Origin: Siphonodentalium dalli
Lineage: Eukaryota; Mollusca; Scaphopoda; Gadilida; Siphonodentaliidae
Reading direction: 5' to 3'
Length of the DNA: 64,000 nucleotides
Assembly: GCA_032622095.1 (NCBI GenBank)
Contig: CP136062.1
Span: 8,773,710-8,837,709 of the forward strand
In this document: in pieces, positions 45,846 through 60,397 of the stretch
How positions within the stretch are numbered: position 1 is the first letter of the stretch
Layout: each line of letters opens with the position of its first letter
Translations under genes and position numbers: made by a program
The notes under the pieces: generated by a model
What the model was told of the DNA's origin: nothing
What the model saw: the letters and a program-made list of their open reading frames with translations, nothing else
The model's database searches: none

Positions 45846-46297
45846 GGTTACAAACAACTAATTATATAGAGTTACTCTTCTTGAATTTGTGTAGGGATAC
45901 TCGAGTCAGCATAAAAAAAAATTCTGGCTGCTGATTGGTTGATTATCATTGAGGGAAATATCCCTAATCGGGAACAGAAAATCATAGCCTACGTAAATAT
46001 GGCGATCGTGTATGTTTAGATGTCCAGGAAGAGTCTGGTGGCGTCCAGAAGTTACGGAAGGGGTCTGGGTATTTTTATGCTGCTGATTTTTTTGCAGTAA
46101 ATGGGGTAGTTGTGGAAATGCAAGATTATCGTTTGAAAACAATACCGAAAAGGGCGCGTTTGTTGTCACATACTGGTGCAGAGGATGACGTTCTAAGGGA
46201 AAATTGACCACTTGAAGTTCAACTAGGTCAAACCCATGGCCGGCGGGACTTTTAGTTAACACTGTCGCCTATGGAAAATAATTAGTTGTGTGTAACC
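45846..46297. mobile_element. Element B5
   Basis: A 452-bp copy. The A monomer that follows has a G-run of about 20. Confidence 0.92.
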
Positions 46298-48084
46298 TAT
46301 AGGCAAAAAATTCACATTTTTCAAATATCGTTCAGGGCAGCGAATTTAGGAACACTGATAAACAAAGACTCACTCGTTTTGTTGAGTTATTATATTTTCA
46401 CGCCCTACATACCCATTTTCAGATTATGCGAGACATTTATTAACCCTCTGTCGCCGGAACTTCAACTTTTTCCGGAGGCGAAATTTTCTGAAAATCATCC
46501 ATTTTGTGCATATGGGTGGACCTTTAATGTTCAAAATAGCACGGTCGAGGTGATGGAAGTTTCTCTGAGAGAAATTCGACTCAAACTCCTAAAAAGTACT
46601 AAAATTTAAAGGGACATCCGCCTATCATTGAACCAAACCATCATCGGATGGTGAAATTTTGAGGGGGGGGGGGGGGGGGGGGTCTATTTCAAATGCAATT
46701 AAACATTGTATTGTTCAAAATTAGATAAATTCCTTAAAAAGTATGGTTGATATACGTGACTAGTTTTCAAAACTTATACATATTACTTTCTATCGTGTGC
46801 GTTATGCACGCGAGTCGGTTTTTACAAATTAAATTATGATGAAAAACCATGAATTTGGGGTGTGGTCACATTTGTGGTCATAATATCCCCATTAGTGAGT
46901 GGATGGACATGGGACATGCGACACTGTGCAGTATATATGTCTATGACAAGCCTAACATGAGACATTAGTATCTTTTCTACTAAACTGCGCTTCCAGATTT
47001 ATCAGGATTCTATTACTGGTGTTATTTCTTACCCCAAAAAAATTGTTAATTTTAAAACGGGGTATGTGGGTTAAATGACCGCTGGGAGATAATAGGATGC
47101 CCAATGACTCCTATATTTCTATTGTATCACGGTAAAGCTTTTTTTGTAAAATTGGCGCGGTTTACACGATAAAACTGCAATTTACTTTTCAATTATAGGC
47201 AAAAAATTCACATTTTTCAAATATCGTTCAGGGCAGCGAATTTAGGAACACCGATAAACAAAGACTCACTCGTTTTGTTGAGTTATTATATTTTCACGCC
47301 CTACAGACCCATTTTCAGATTATGCGAGACATTTATTAACCCTCTGTCGCCGGAACTTCAACTTTTTCCGGAGGCGAAATTTTCTGAAAATCATCCATTT
47401 TGTGCATATGGGTGGACCTTTAATGTTCAAAATAGCACGGTCGAGGTGATGGAAGTTTCTCTGAGAGAAATTCGACTCAAACTCCTAAAAGTACTAAAAT
47501 TTAAAGGGACATCCGCCTATCATTGAACCAAACCATCATCGGATGGTGAAATTTTGAGGGGGGGGGGGGTCTATTTCAAATGCAATTAAACATTGTATTG
47601 TTCAAAATTAGATAAATTCCTTAAAACGTATGGTTGATATACGTGACTAGTTTTCAAAACTTATACATATTACTTTCTATCGTGTGCGTTATGCACGCGA
47701 GTCGGTTTTTACAAATTAAATTATGATGAAAAACCATGAATTTGGGGTGTGGTCACATTTGTGGTCATAATATCCCCATTAGTGAGTGGATGGACATGGG
47801 ACATGCGACACTGTGCAGTATATATGTCTATGACAAACCTAACATGAGACATTAGTATCTTTTCTACTAAACTGCGCTTCCAGATTTATCAGGATTCTAT
47901 TACTGGTGTTATTTCTTACCCCAAAACAATTGTTAATTTTAAAACGGGGTATGTGGGTTAAATGACCGCTGGGAGATAATAGGATGCCCAATGACTCCTA
48001 TATTTCTATTGTATCACGGTAAAGCTTTTTTTGTAAAATTGGCGCGGTTTACACGATAAAACTGCAATTTACTTTTCAATTATA

Positions 48085-48536
48085 GGTTACAAACAACTAA
48101 TTATATAGAGTTACTCTTCTTGAATTTGTGTAGGGATACTCGAGTCAGCATAAAAAAAAATTCTGGCTGCTGATTGGTTGATTATCATTGAGGGAAATAT
48201 CCCTAATCGGGAACAGAAAATCATAGCCTACGTAAATATGGCGATCGTGTATGTTTAGATGTCCAGGAAGAGTCTGGTGGCGTCCAGAAGTTACGGAAGG
48301 GGTCTGGGTATTTTGATGCTGCTGATTTTTTTGCAGTAAATGGGGTAGTTGTGGAAATGCAAGATTATCGTTTGAAAACAATACCGAAAAGGGCGCGTTT
48401 GTTGTCACATACTGGTGCAGAGGATGACGTTCTAAGGGAAAATTGACCACTTGAAGTTCAACTAGGTCAAACCCATGGCCGGCGGGACTTTTAGTTAACA
48501 CTGTCGCCTATGGAAAATAATTAGTTGTGTGTAACC
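48085..48536. mobile_element. Element B6
   Basis: A 452-bp copy with one visible substitution (tattttgatgctgc near 48310). Confidence 0.92.
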
Positions 48537-50319
48537 TATAGGCAAAAAATTCACATTTTTCAAATATCGTTCAGGGCAGCGAATTTAGGAACACTGATAA
48601 ACAAAGACTCACTCGTTTTGTTGAGTTATTATATTTTCACGCCCTACATACCCATTTTCAGATTATGCGAGACATTTATTAACCCTCTGTCGCCGGAACT
48701 TCAACTTTTTCCGGAGGCGAAATTTTCTGAAAATCATCCATTTTGTGCATATGGGTGGACCTTTAATGTTCAAAATAGCACGGTCGAGGTGATGGAAGTT
48801 TCTCTGAGAGAAATTCGACTCAAACTCCTAAAAAGTACTAAAATTTAAAGGGACATCCGCCTATCATTGAACCAAACCATCATCGGATGGTGAAATTTTG
48901 AGGGGGGGGGGGTCTATTTCAAATGCAATTAAACATTGTATTGTTCAAAATTAGATAAATTCCTTAAAACGTATGGTTGATATACGTGACTAGTTTTCAA
49001 AACTTATACATATTACTTTCTATCGTGTGCGTTATGCACGCGAGTCGGTTTTTACAAATTAAATTATGATGAAAAACCATGAATTTGGGGTGTGGTCACA
49101 TTTGTGGTCATAATATCCCCATTAGTGAGTGGATGGACATGGGACATGCGACACTGTGCAGTATATATGTCTATGACAAGCCTAACATGAGACATTAGTA
49201 TCTTTTCTACTAAACTGCGCTTCCAGATTTATCAGGATTCTATTACTGGTGTTATTTCTTACCCCAAAAAAATTGTTAATTTTAAAACGGGGTATGTGGG
49301 TTAAATGACCGCTGGGAGATAATAGGATGCCCAATGACTCCTATATTTCTATTGTATCACGGTAAAGCTTTTTTTCGTAAAATTGGCGCGGTTTACACGA
49401 TAAAACTGCAATTTACTTTTCAATTATAGGCAAAAAATTCACATTTTTCAAATATCGTTCAGGGCAGCGAATTTAGGAACACCGATAAACAAAGACTCAC
49501 TCGTTTTGTTGAGTTATTATATTTTCACGCCCTACAGACCCATTTTCAGATTATGCGAGACATTTATTACTCTGTCGCCGGAACTTCAACTTTTTCCGGA
49601 GGCGAAATTTTCTGAAAATCATCCATTTTGTGCATATGGGTGGACCTTTAATGTTCAAAATAGCACGGTCGAGGTGATGGAAGTTTCTCTGAGAGAAATT
49701 CGACTCAAACTCCTAAAAGTACTAAAATTTAAAGGGACATCCGCCTATCATTGAACCAAACCATCATCGGATGGTGAAATTTTGAGGGGGGGGGGGGGGG
49801 GGGGTCTATTTCAAATGCAATTAAACATTGTATTGTTCAAAATTAGATAAATTCCTTAAAACGTATGGTTGATATACGTGACTAGTTTTCAAAACTTATA
49901 CATATTACTTTCTATCGTGTGCGTTATGCACGCGAGTCGGTTTTTACAAATTAAATTATGATGAAAAACCATGAATTTGGGGTGTGGTCACATTTGTGGT
50001 CATAATATCCCCATTAGTGAGTGGATGGACATGGGACATGCGACACTGTGCAGTATATATGTCTATGACAAACCTAACATGAGACATTAGTATCTTTTCT
50101 ACTAAACTGCGCTTCCAGATTTATCAGGATTCTATTACTGGTGTTATTTCTTACCCCAAAACAATTGTTAATTTTAAAACGGGGTATGTGGGTTAAATGA
50201 CCGCTGGGAGATAATAGGATGCCCAATGACTCCTATATTTCTATTGTATCACGGTAAAGCTTTTTTTGTAAAATTGGCGCGGTTTACACGATAAAACTGC
50301 AATTTACTTTTCAATTATA

Positions 50320-50771
50320 GGTTACAAACAACTAATTATATAGAGTTACTCTTCTTGAATTTGTGTAGGGATACTCGAGTCAGCATAAAAAAAAATTCTG
50401 GCTGCTGATTGGTTGATTATCATTGAGGGAAATATCCCTAATCGGGAACAGAAAATCATAGCCTACGTAAATATGGCGATCGTGTATGTTTAGATGTCCA
50501 GGAAGAGTCTGGTGGCGTCCAGAAGTTACGGAAGGGGTCTGGGTATTTTTATGCTGCTGATTTTTTTGCAGTAAATGGGGTAGTTGTGGAAATGCAAGAT
50601 TATCGTTTGAAAACAATACCGAAAAGGGCGCGTTTGTTGTCACATACTGGTGCAGAGGATGACGTTCTAAGGGAAAATTAACCACTTGAAGTTCAACTAG
50701 GTCAAACCCATGGCCGGCGGGACTTTTAGTTAACACTGTCGCCTATGGAAAATAATTAGTTGTGTGTAACC
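50320..50771. mobile_element. Element B7
   Basis: A 452-bp copy with aaaattaacc in place of aaaattgacc near 50680. It ends the regular A-A-B series; four A monomers follow before the next B. Confidence 0.92.
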
Positions 50772-53700
50772 TATAGGCAAAAAATTCACATTTTTCAAAT
50801 ATCGTTCAGGGCAGCGAATTTAGGAACACTGATAAACAAAGACTCACTCGTTTTGTTGAGTTATTATATTTTCACGCCCTACATACCCATTTTCAGATTA
50901 TGCGAGACATTTATTAACCCTCTGTCGCCGGAACTTCAACTTTTTCCGGAGGCGAAATTTTCTGAAAATCATCCATTTTGTGCATATGGGTGGACCTTTA
51001 ATGTTCAAAATAGCACGGTCGAGGTGATGGAAGTTTCTCTGAGAGAAATTCGACTCAAACTCCTAAAAAGTACTAAAATTTAAAGGGACACCCGCCTATC
51101 ATTGAACCAAACCATCATCGGATGGTGAAATTTTGAGGGGGGGGGGGGGGGGTCTATTTCAAATGCAATTAAACATTGTATTGTTCAAAATTAGATAAAT
51201 TCCTTAAAACGTATGGTTGATATACGTGACTAGTTTTCAAAACTTATACATATTACTTTCTATCGTGTCCGTTATGCACGCGAGTCGGTTTTTACAAATT
51301 AAATTATGATGAAAAACCATGAATTTGGGGTGTGGTCACATTTGTGGTCATAATATCCCCATTAGTGAGTGGATGGACTTGGGACATGCGACACTGTGCA
51401 GTATATATGTCTATGACAAGCCTAACATGAGACATTAGTATCTTTTCTACTAAACTGCGCTTCCAGATTTATCAGGATTCTATTACTGGTGTTATTTCTT
51501 ACCCCAAAAAAATTGTTAATTTTAAAACGGGGTATGTGGGTTAAATGACCGCTGGGAGATAATAGGATGCCCAATGACTCCTATATTTCTATTGTATCAC
51601 GGTAAAGCTTTTTTTGTAAAATTGGCGCGGTTTACACGATAAAACTGCAATTTACTTTTCAATTATAGGCAAAAAATTCACATTTTTCAAATATCGTTCA
51701 GGGCAGCGAATTTAGGAACACCGATAAACAAAGACTCACTCGTTTTGTTGAGTTATTATATTTTCACGCCCTACAGACCCATTTTCAGATTATGCGAGAC
51801 ATTTATTAACCCTCTGTCGCCGGAACTTCAACTTTTTCCGGAGGCGAAATTTTCTGAAAATCATCCATTTTGTGCATATGGGTGGACCTTTAATGTTCAA
51901 AATAGCACGGTCGAGGTGATGGAAGTTTCTCTGAGAGAAATTCGACTCAAACTCCTAAAAGTACTAAAATTTAAAGGGACATCCGCCTATCATTGAACCA
52001 AACCATCATCGGATGGTGAAATTTTGAGGGGGGGGGGGGTCTATTTCAAATGCAATTAAACATTGTATTGTTCAAAATTAGATAAATTCCTTAAAACGTA
52101 TGGTTGATATACGTGACTAGTTTTCAAAACTTATACATATTACTTTCTATCGTGTGCGTTATGCACGCGAGTCGGTTTTTACAAATTAAATTATGATGAA
52201 AAACCATGAATTTGGGGTGTGGTCACATTTGTGGTCATAATATCCCCATTAGTGAGTGGATGGACATGGGACATGCGACACTGTGCAGTATATATGTCTA
52301 TGACAAACCTAACATGAGACATTAGTATCTTTTCTACTAAACTGCGCTTCCAGATTTATCAGGATTCTATTACTGGTGTTATTTCTTACCCCAAAACAAT
52401 TGTTAATTTTAAAACGGGGTATGTGGGTTAAATGACCGCTGGGAGATAATAGGATGCCCAATGACTCCTATATTTCTATTGTATCACGGTAAAGCTTTTT
52501 TTGTAAAATTGGCGCGGTTTACACGATAAAACTGCAATTTACTTTTCAATTATAGGCAAAAAATTCACATTTTTCAAATATCGTTCAGGGCAGCGAATTT
52601 AGGAACACTGATAAACAAAGACTCACTCGTTTTGTTGAGTTATTATATTTTCACGCCCTACATACCCATTTTCAGATTATGCGAGACATTTATTAACCCT
52701 CTGTCGCCGGAACTTCAACTTTTTCCGGAGGCGAAATTTTCTGAAAATCATCCATTTTGTGCATATGGGTGGACCTTTAATGTTCAAAATAGCACGGTCG
52801 AGGTGATGGAAGTTTCTCTGAGAGAAATTCGACTCAAACTCCTAAAAGTACTAAAATTTAAAGGGACATCCGCCTATCATTGAACCAAACCATCATCGGA
52901 TGGTGAAATTTTGAGGGGGGGGGGGGGGTCTATTTCAAATGCAATTAAACATTGTATTGTTCAAAATTAGATAAATTCCTTAAAACGTATGGTTGATATA
53001 CGTGACTAGTTTTCAAAACTTATACATATTACTTTCTATCGTGTGCGTTATGCACGCGAGTCGGTTTTTACAAATTAAATTATGATGAAAAACCATGAAT
53101 TTGGGGTGTGGTCACATTTGTGGTCATAATATCCCCATTAGTGAGTGGATGGACATGGGACATGCGACACTGTGCAGTATATATGTCTATGACAAACCTA
53201 ACATGAGACATTAGTATCTTTTCTACTAAACTGCGCTTCCAGATTTATCAGGATTCTATTACTGGTGTTATTTCTTACCCCAAAAAAATTGTTAATTTTA
53301 AAACGGGGTATGTGGGTTAAATGACCGCTGGGAGATAATAGGATGCCCAATGACTCCTATATTTCTATTGTATCACGGTAAAGCTTTTTTTGTAAAATTG
53401 GCTCGGTTTACACGATAAAACTGCAATTTACTTTTCAATTATAGGCAAAAAATTCACATTTTTCAAATATCGTTCAGGGCAGCGAATTTAGGAACACCGA
53501 TAAACAAAGACTCACTCGTTTTGTTGAGTTATTATATTTTCACGCCCTACAGACCCATTTTCAGATTATGCGAGACATTTATTAACCCTCTGTCGCCGGA
53601 ACTTCAACTTTTTCCGGAGGCGAAATTTTCTGAAAATCATCCATTTTGTGCATATGGGTGGACCTTTAATGTTCAAAATAGCACGGTCGAGGTGATGGAA

Positions 53701-54339
53701 GTTTCTCTGAGAGAAATTCGACTCAAACTCCTAAAAGTACTAAAATTTAAAGGGACATCCGCCTATCATTGAACCAAACCATCATCGGATGGTGAAATTT
53801 TGAGGGGGGGGGGGGGGTCTATTTCAAATGCAATTAAACATTGTATTGTTCAAAATTAGATAAATTCCTTAAAACGTATGGTTGATATACGTGACTAGTT
53901 TTCAAAACTTATACATATTACTTTCTATCGTGTGCGTTATGCACGCGAGTCGGTTTTTACAAATTAAATTATGATGAAAAACCATGAATTTGGGGTGTGG
54001 TCACATTTGTGGTCATAATATCCCCATTAGTGAGTGGATGGACATGGGACATGCGACATGCGACACTGTGCAGTATATATGTCTATGACAAACCTAACAT
54101 GAGACATTAGTATCTTTTCTACTAAACTGCGCTTCCAGATTTATCAGGATTCTATTACTGGTGTTATTTCTTACCCCAAAACAATTGTTAATTTTAAAAC
54201 GGGGTATGTGGGTTAAATGACCGCTGGGAGATAATAGGATGCCCAATGACTCCTATATTTCTATTGTATCACGGTAAAGCTTTTTTTGTAAAATTGGCGC
54301 GGTTTACACGATAAAACTGCAATTTACTTTTCAATTATA

Positions 54340-54791
54340 GGTTACAAACAACTAATTATATAGAGTTACTCTTCTTGAATTTGTGTAGGGATACTCGAGT
54401 CAGCATAAAAAAAAATTCTGGCTGCTGATTGGTTGATTATCATTGAGGGAAATATCCCTAATCGGGAACAGAAAATCATAGCCTACGTAAATATGGCGAT
54501 CGTGTATGTTTAGATGTCCAGGAAGAGTCTGGTGGCGTCCAGAAGTTACGGAAGGGGTCTGGGTATTTTTATGCTGCTGATTTTTTTGCAGTAAATGGGG
54601 TAGTTGTGGAAATGCAAGATTATCGTTTGAAAACAATACCGAAAAGGGCGCGTTTGTTGTCACATACTGGTGCAGAGGATGACGTTCTAAGGGAAAATTG
54701 ACCACTTGAAGTTCAACTAGGTCAAACCCATGGCCGGCGGCACTTTTAGTTAACACTGTCGCCTATGGAAAATAATTAGTTGTGTGTAACC
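54340..54791. mobile_element. Element B8
   Basis: A 452-bp copy with cggcggcactttt near 54735. Six A monomers follow before the next B. The A monomer just before it has a local duplication (gcgacatgcgacac near 54054). Confidence 0.92.
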
Positions 54792-57700
54792 TATAGGCAA
54801 AAAATTCACATTTTTCAAATATCGTTCAGGGCAGCGAATTTAGGAACACTGATAAACAAAGACTCACTCGTTTTGTTGAGTTATTATATTTTCACGCCCT
54901 ACATACCCATTTTCAGATTATGCGAGACATTTATTAACCCTCTGTCGCCGGAACTTCAACTTTTTCCGGAGGCGAAATTTTCTGAAAATCATCCATTTTG
55001 TGCATATGGGTGGACCTTTAATGTTCAAAATAGCACGGTCGAGGTGATGGAAGTTTCTCTGAGAGAAATTCGACTCAAACTCCTAAAAAGTACTAAAATT
55101 TAAAGGGACATCCGCCTATCATTGAACCAAACCATCATCGGATGGTGAAATTTTGAGGGGGGGGGGGGGGGGGGGGGTCTATTTCAAATGCAATTAAACA
55201 TTGTATTGTTCAAAATTAGATAAATTCCTTAAAACGTATGGTTGATATACGTGACTAGTTTTCAAAACTTATACATATTACTTTCTATCGTGTGCGTTAT
55301 GCACGCGAGTCGGTTTTTACAAATTAAATTATGATGAAAAACCATGAATTTGGGGTGTGGTCACATTTGTGGTCATAATATCCCCATTAGTGAGTGGATG
55401 GACATGGGACATGCGACACTGTGCAGTATATATGTCTATGACAAGCCTAACATGAGACATTAGTATCTTTTCTACTAAACTGCGCTTCCAGATTTATCAG
55501 GATTCTATTACTGGTGTTATTTCTTACCCCAAAAAAATTGTTAATTTTAAAACGGGGTATGTGGGTTAAATGACCGCTGGGAGATAATAGGATGCCCAAT
55601 GACTCCTATATTTCTATTGTATCACGGTAAAGCTTTTTTTGTAAAATTGGCGCGGTTTACACGATAAAACTGCAATTTACTTTTCAATTATAGGCAAAAA
55701 ATTCACATTTTTCAAATATCGTTCAGGGCAGCGAATTTAGGAACACCGATAAACAAAGACTCACTCGTTTTGTTGAGTTATTATATTGTCACGCCCTACA
55801 GACCCATTTTCAGATTATGCGAGACATTTATTAACCCTCTGTCGCCGGAACTTCAACTTTTTCCGGAGGCGAAATTTTCTGAAAATCATCCATTTTGTGC
55901 ATATGGGTGGACCTTTAATGTTCAAAATAGCACGGTCGAGGTGATGGAAGTTTCTCTGAGAGAAATTCGACTCAAACTCCTAAAAGTACTAAAATTTAAA
56001 GGGACATCCGCCTATCATTGAACCAAACCATCATCGGATGGTGAAATTTTGAGGGGGGGGGGGGGGTCTATTTCAAATGCAATTAAACATTGTATTGTTC
56101 AAAATTAGATAAATTCCTTAAAACGTATGGTTGATATACGTGACTAGTTTTCAAAACTTATACATATTACTTTCTATCGTGTGCGTTATGCACGCGAGTC
56201 GGTTTTTACAAATTAAATTATGATGAAAAACCATGAATTTGGGGTGTGGTCACATTTGTGGTCATAATATCCCCATTAGTGAGTGGATGGACATGGGACA
56301 TGCGACACTGTGCAGTATATATGTCTATGACAAACCTAACATGAGACATTAGTATCTTTTCTACTAAACTGCGCTTCCAGATTTATCAGGATTCTATTAC
56401 TGGTGTTATTTCTTACCCCAAAACAATTGTTAATTTTAAAACGGGGTATGTGGGTTAAATGACCGCTGGGAGATAATAGGATGCCCAATGACTCCTATAT
56501 TTCTATTGTATCACGGTAAAGCTTTTTTTGTAAAATTGGCGCGGTTTACACGATAAAACTGCAATTTACTTTTCAATTATAGGCAAAAAATTCACATTTT
56601 TCAAATATCGTTCAGGACAGCGAATTTAGGAACACTGATAAACAAAGACTCACTCGTTTTGTTGAGTTATTATATTTTCACGCCCTACAGACCCATTTTC
56701 AGATTATGCGAGACATTTATTAACCCTCTGTCGCCGGAACTTCAACTTTTTCCGGAGGCGAAATTTTCTGAAAATCATCCATTTTGTGCATATGGGTGGA
56801 CCTTTAATGTTCAAAATAGCACGGTCGAGGTGATGGAAGTTTCTCTGAGAGAAATTCGACTCAAACTCCTAAAAAGTACTAAAATTTAAAGGGACATCCG
56901 CCTATCATTGAACCAAACCATCATCGGATGGTGAAATTTTGAGGGGGGGGGGGGGGGGGGGGGTCTATTTCAAATGCAATTAAACATTGTATTGTTCAAA
57001 ATTAGATAAATTCCTTAAAACGTATGGTTGATATACGTGACTAGTTTTCAAAACTTATACATATTACTTTCTATCGTGTGCGTTATGCACGCGAGTCGGT
57101 TTTTACAAATTAAATTATGATGAAAAACCATGAATTTGGGGTGTGGTCACATTTGTGGTCATAATATCCCCATTAGTGAGTGGATGGACATGGGACATGC
57201 GACACTGTGCAGTATATATGTCTATGACAAGCCTAACATGAGACATTAGTATCTTTTCTACTAAACTGCGCTTCTAGATTTATCAGGATTCTATTACTGG
57301 TGTTATTTCTTACCCCAAAAAAATTGTTAATTTTAAAACGGGGTATGTGGGTTAAATGACCGCTGGGAGATAATAGGATGCCCAATGACTCCTATATTTC
57401 TATTGTATCACGGTAAAGCTTTTTTTGTAAAATTGGCGCGGTTTACACGATAAAACTGCAATTTACTTTTCAATTATAGGCAAAAAATTCACATTTTTCA
57501 AATATCGTTCAGGGAAGCGAATTTAGGAACACCGATAAACAAAGACTCACTCGTTTTGTTGAGTTATTATATTTTCACGCCCTACAGACCCATTTTCAGA
57601 TTATGCGAGACATTTATTAACCCTCTGTCGCCGGAACTTCACCTTTTTCGGAGGCGAAATTTTCTGAAAATCATCCATTTTGTGCATATGGGTGGACCTT

Positions 57701-60140
57701 TAATGTTCAAAATAGCACGGTCGAGGTGATGGAAGTTTCTCTGAGAGAAATTCGACTCAAACTCCTAAAAGTACTAAAATTTAAAGGGACATCCGCCTAT
57801 CATTGAACCAAACCATCATCGGATGGTGAAATTTTGAGGGGGGTGGTCTATTTCAAATGCAATTAAACATTGTATTGTTCAAAATTAGATAAATTCCTTA
57901 AAACGTATGGTTGATATACGTGACTAGTTTTCAAAACTTATACATATTACTTTCTATCGTGTGCGTTATGCACGCGAGTCGGTTTTTACAAATTAAATTA
58001 TGATGAAAAACCATGAATTTGGGGTGTGGTCACATTTGTGGTCATAATATCCCCATTAGTGAGTGGATGGACATGGGACATGCGACACTGTGCAGTATAT
58101 ATGTCTATGACAAACCTAACATGAGACATTAGTATCTTTTCTACTAAACTGCGCTTCCAGATTTATCAGGATTCTATTACTGGTGTTATTTCTTACCCCA
58201 AAACAATTGTTAATTTTAAAACGGGGTATGTGGGTTAAATGACCGCTGGGAGATAATAGGATGCCCAATGACTCCTATATTTCTATTGTATCACGGTAAA
58301 GCTTTTTTTGTAAAATTGGCGCGGTTTACACGATAAAACTGCAATTTACTTTTCAATTATAGGCAAAAAATTCACATTTTTCAAATATCGTTCAGGGCAG
58401 CGAATTTAGGAACACTGATAAACAAAGACTCACTCGTTTTGTTGAGTTATTATATTTTCACGCCCTACAGACCCATTTTCAGATTATGCGAGATATTTAT
58501 TAACCCTCTGTCGCCGGAACTTCAACTTTTTCCGGAGGCGAAATTTTCTGATAATCATCCATTTTGTGCATATGGGTGGACCTTTAATGTTCAAAATAGC
58601 ACGGTCGAGGTGATGGAAGTTTCTCTGAGAGAAATTCGACTCAAACTCCTAAAAGTACTAAAATTTAAAGGGACATCCGCCTATCATTGAACCAAACCAT
58701 CATCGGATGGTGAAATTTTGAGGAGGGTGGTCTATTTCAAATGCAATTAAACATTGTATTGTTCAAAATTAGATAAATTCCTTAAAACGTATGGTTGATA
58801 TACGTGACTAGTTTTCAAAACTTATACATATTACTTTCTATCGTGTGCGTTATGCACGCGAGTCGGTTTTTACAAATTAAATTATGATGAAAAACCATGA
58901 ATTTGGGGTGTGGTCACATTTGTGGTCATAATATCCCCATTAGTGAGTGGATGGACATGGGACATGCGACACTGTGCAGTATATATGTCTATGACAAACC
59001 TAACATGAGACATTAGTATCTTTTCTACTAAACTGCGCTTCCAGATTTATCAGGATTCTATTACTGGTGTTATTTCTTACCCCAAAACAATTGTTAATTT
59101 TAAAACGGGGTATGTGGGTTAAATGACCGCTGGGAGATAATAGGATGCCCAATGACTCCTATATTTCTATTGTATCACGGTAAAGCTTTTTTTGTAAAAT
59201 TGGCGCGGTTTACACGATAAAACTGCAATTTACTTTTCAATTATAGGCAAAAAATTCACATTTTTCAAATATCGTTCAGGGCAGCGAATTTAGGAACACT
59301 GATAAACAAAGACTCACTCGTTTTGTTGAGTTATTATATTTTCACGCCCTACAGACCCATTTTCAGATTATGCGAGATATTTATTAACCCTCTGTCGCCG
59401 GAACTTCAACTTTTTCCGGAGGCGAAATTTTCTGATAATCATCCATTTTGTGCATATGGGTGGACCTTTAATGTTCAAAATAGCACGGTCGAGGTGATGG
59501 AAGTTTCTCTGAGAGAAATTCGACTCAAACTTCTAAAAGTACTAAAATTTAAAGGGACATCCGCCTATCATTGAACCAAACCATCATCGGATGGTGAAAT
59601 TTTGAGGGGGGGGGGGGGGGGGGGGTCTATTTCAAATGCAATTAAACATTGTATTGTTCAAAATTAGATAAATTCCTTAAAACGTATGGTTGATATACGT
59701 GACTAGTTTTCAAAACTTATACATATTACTTTCTATCGTGTGCGTTATGAACGCGAGTCGGTTTTTACAAATTAAATTATGATGAAAAACCATGAATTTG
59801 GGGTGTGGTCACATTTGTGGTCATAATAACCCCATTAGTGAGTGGATGGACATGGGACATGCGACACTGTGCAGTATATATGTCTATGACAAACCTAACA
59901 TGAGACATTAGTATCTTTTCTACTAAACTGCGCTTCCAGATTTATCAGGATTCTATTACTGGTGTTATTTCTTACCCCAAAACAATTGTTAATTTTAAAA
60001 CGGGGTATGTGGGTTAAATGACCGCTGGGAGATAATAGGATGCCCAATGACTCCTATATTTCTATTGTATCACGGTAAAGCTTTTTTTGTAAAATTGGCG
60101 CGGTTTACACGATAAAACTGCAATTTACTTTTCAATTATA

Positions 60141-60397
60141 GGTTACAAACAACTAATTATATAGAGTTACTCTTCTTGAATTTGTGTAGGGATACTCGAG
60201 TCAGCATAAAAAAAAATTCTGGCTGCTGATTGGTTGATTATCATTGAGGGAAATATCCCTAATCGGGAACAGAAAATCATAGCCTACGTAAATATGGCGA
60301 TCGTGTATGTTTAGATGTCCAGGAAGAGTCTGGTGGCGTCCAGAAGTTACGGAAGGGGTCTGGGTATTTTTATGCTGCTGATTTTTTTGCAGTAAAT
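60141..60397. mobile_element. Element B9, truncated by recombination with A
   Basis: It follows B1 from ggttac to ttttttgcagtaaat and then switches to monomer A sequence (ttaaagggacatccgcc). The switch occurs at a shared AAAT (60394-60397), removing the right 195 bp or so of B and the first 440 bp or so of the next A. This is the last B in the window. Confidence 0.9.

Noticed and set aside
36967-54756. 118-codon minus-strand open frames in element B
   Set aside because: The start is GTG, no domain is recognisable, and all copies are near-identical by amplification, so conservation is not evidence of coding.
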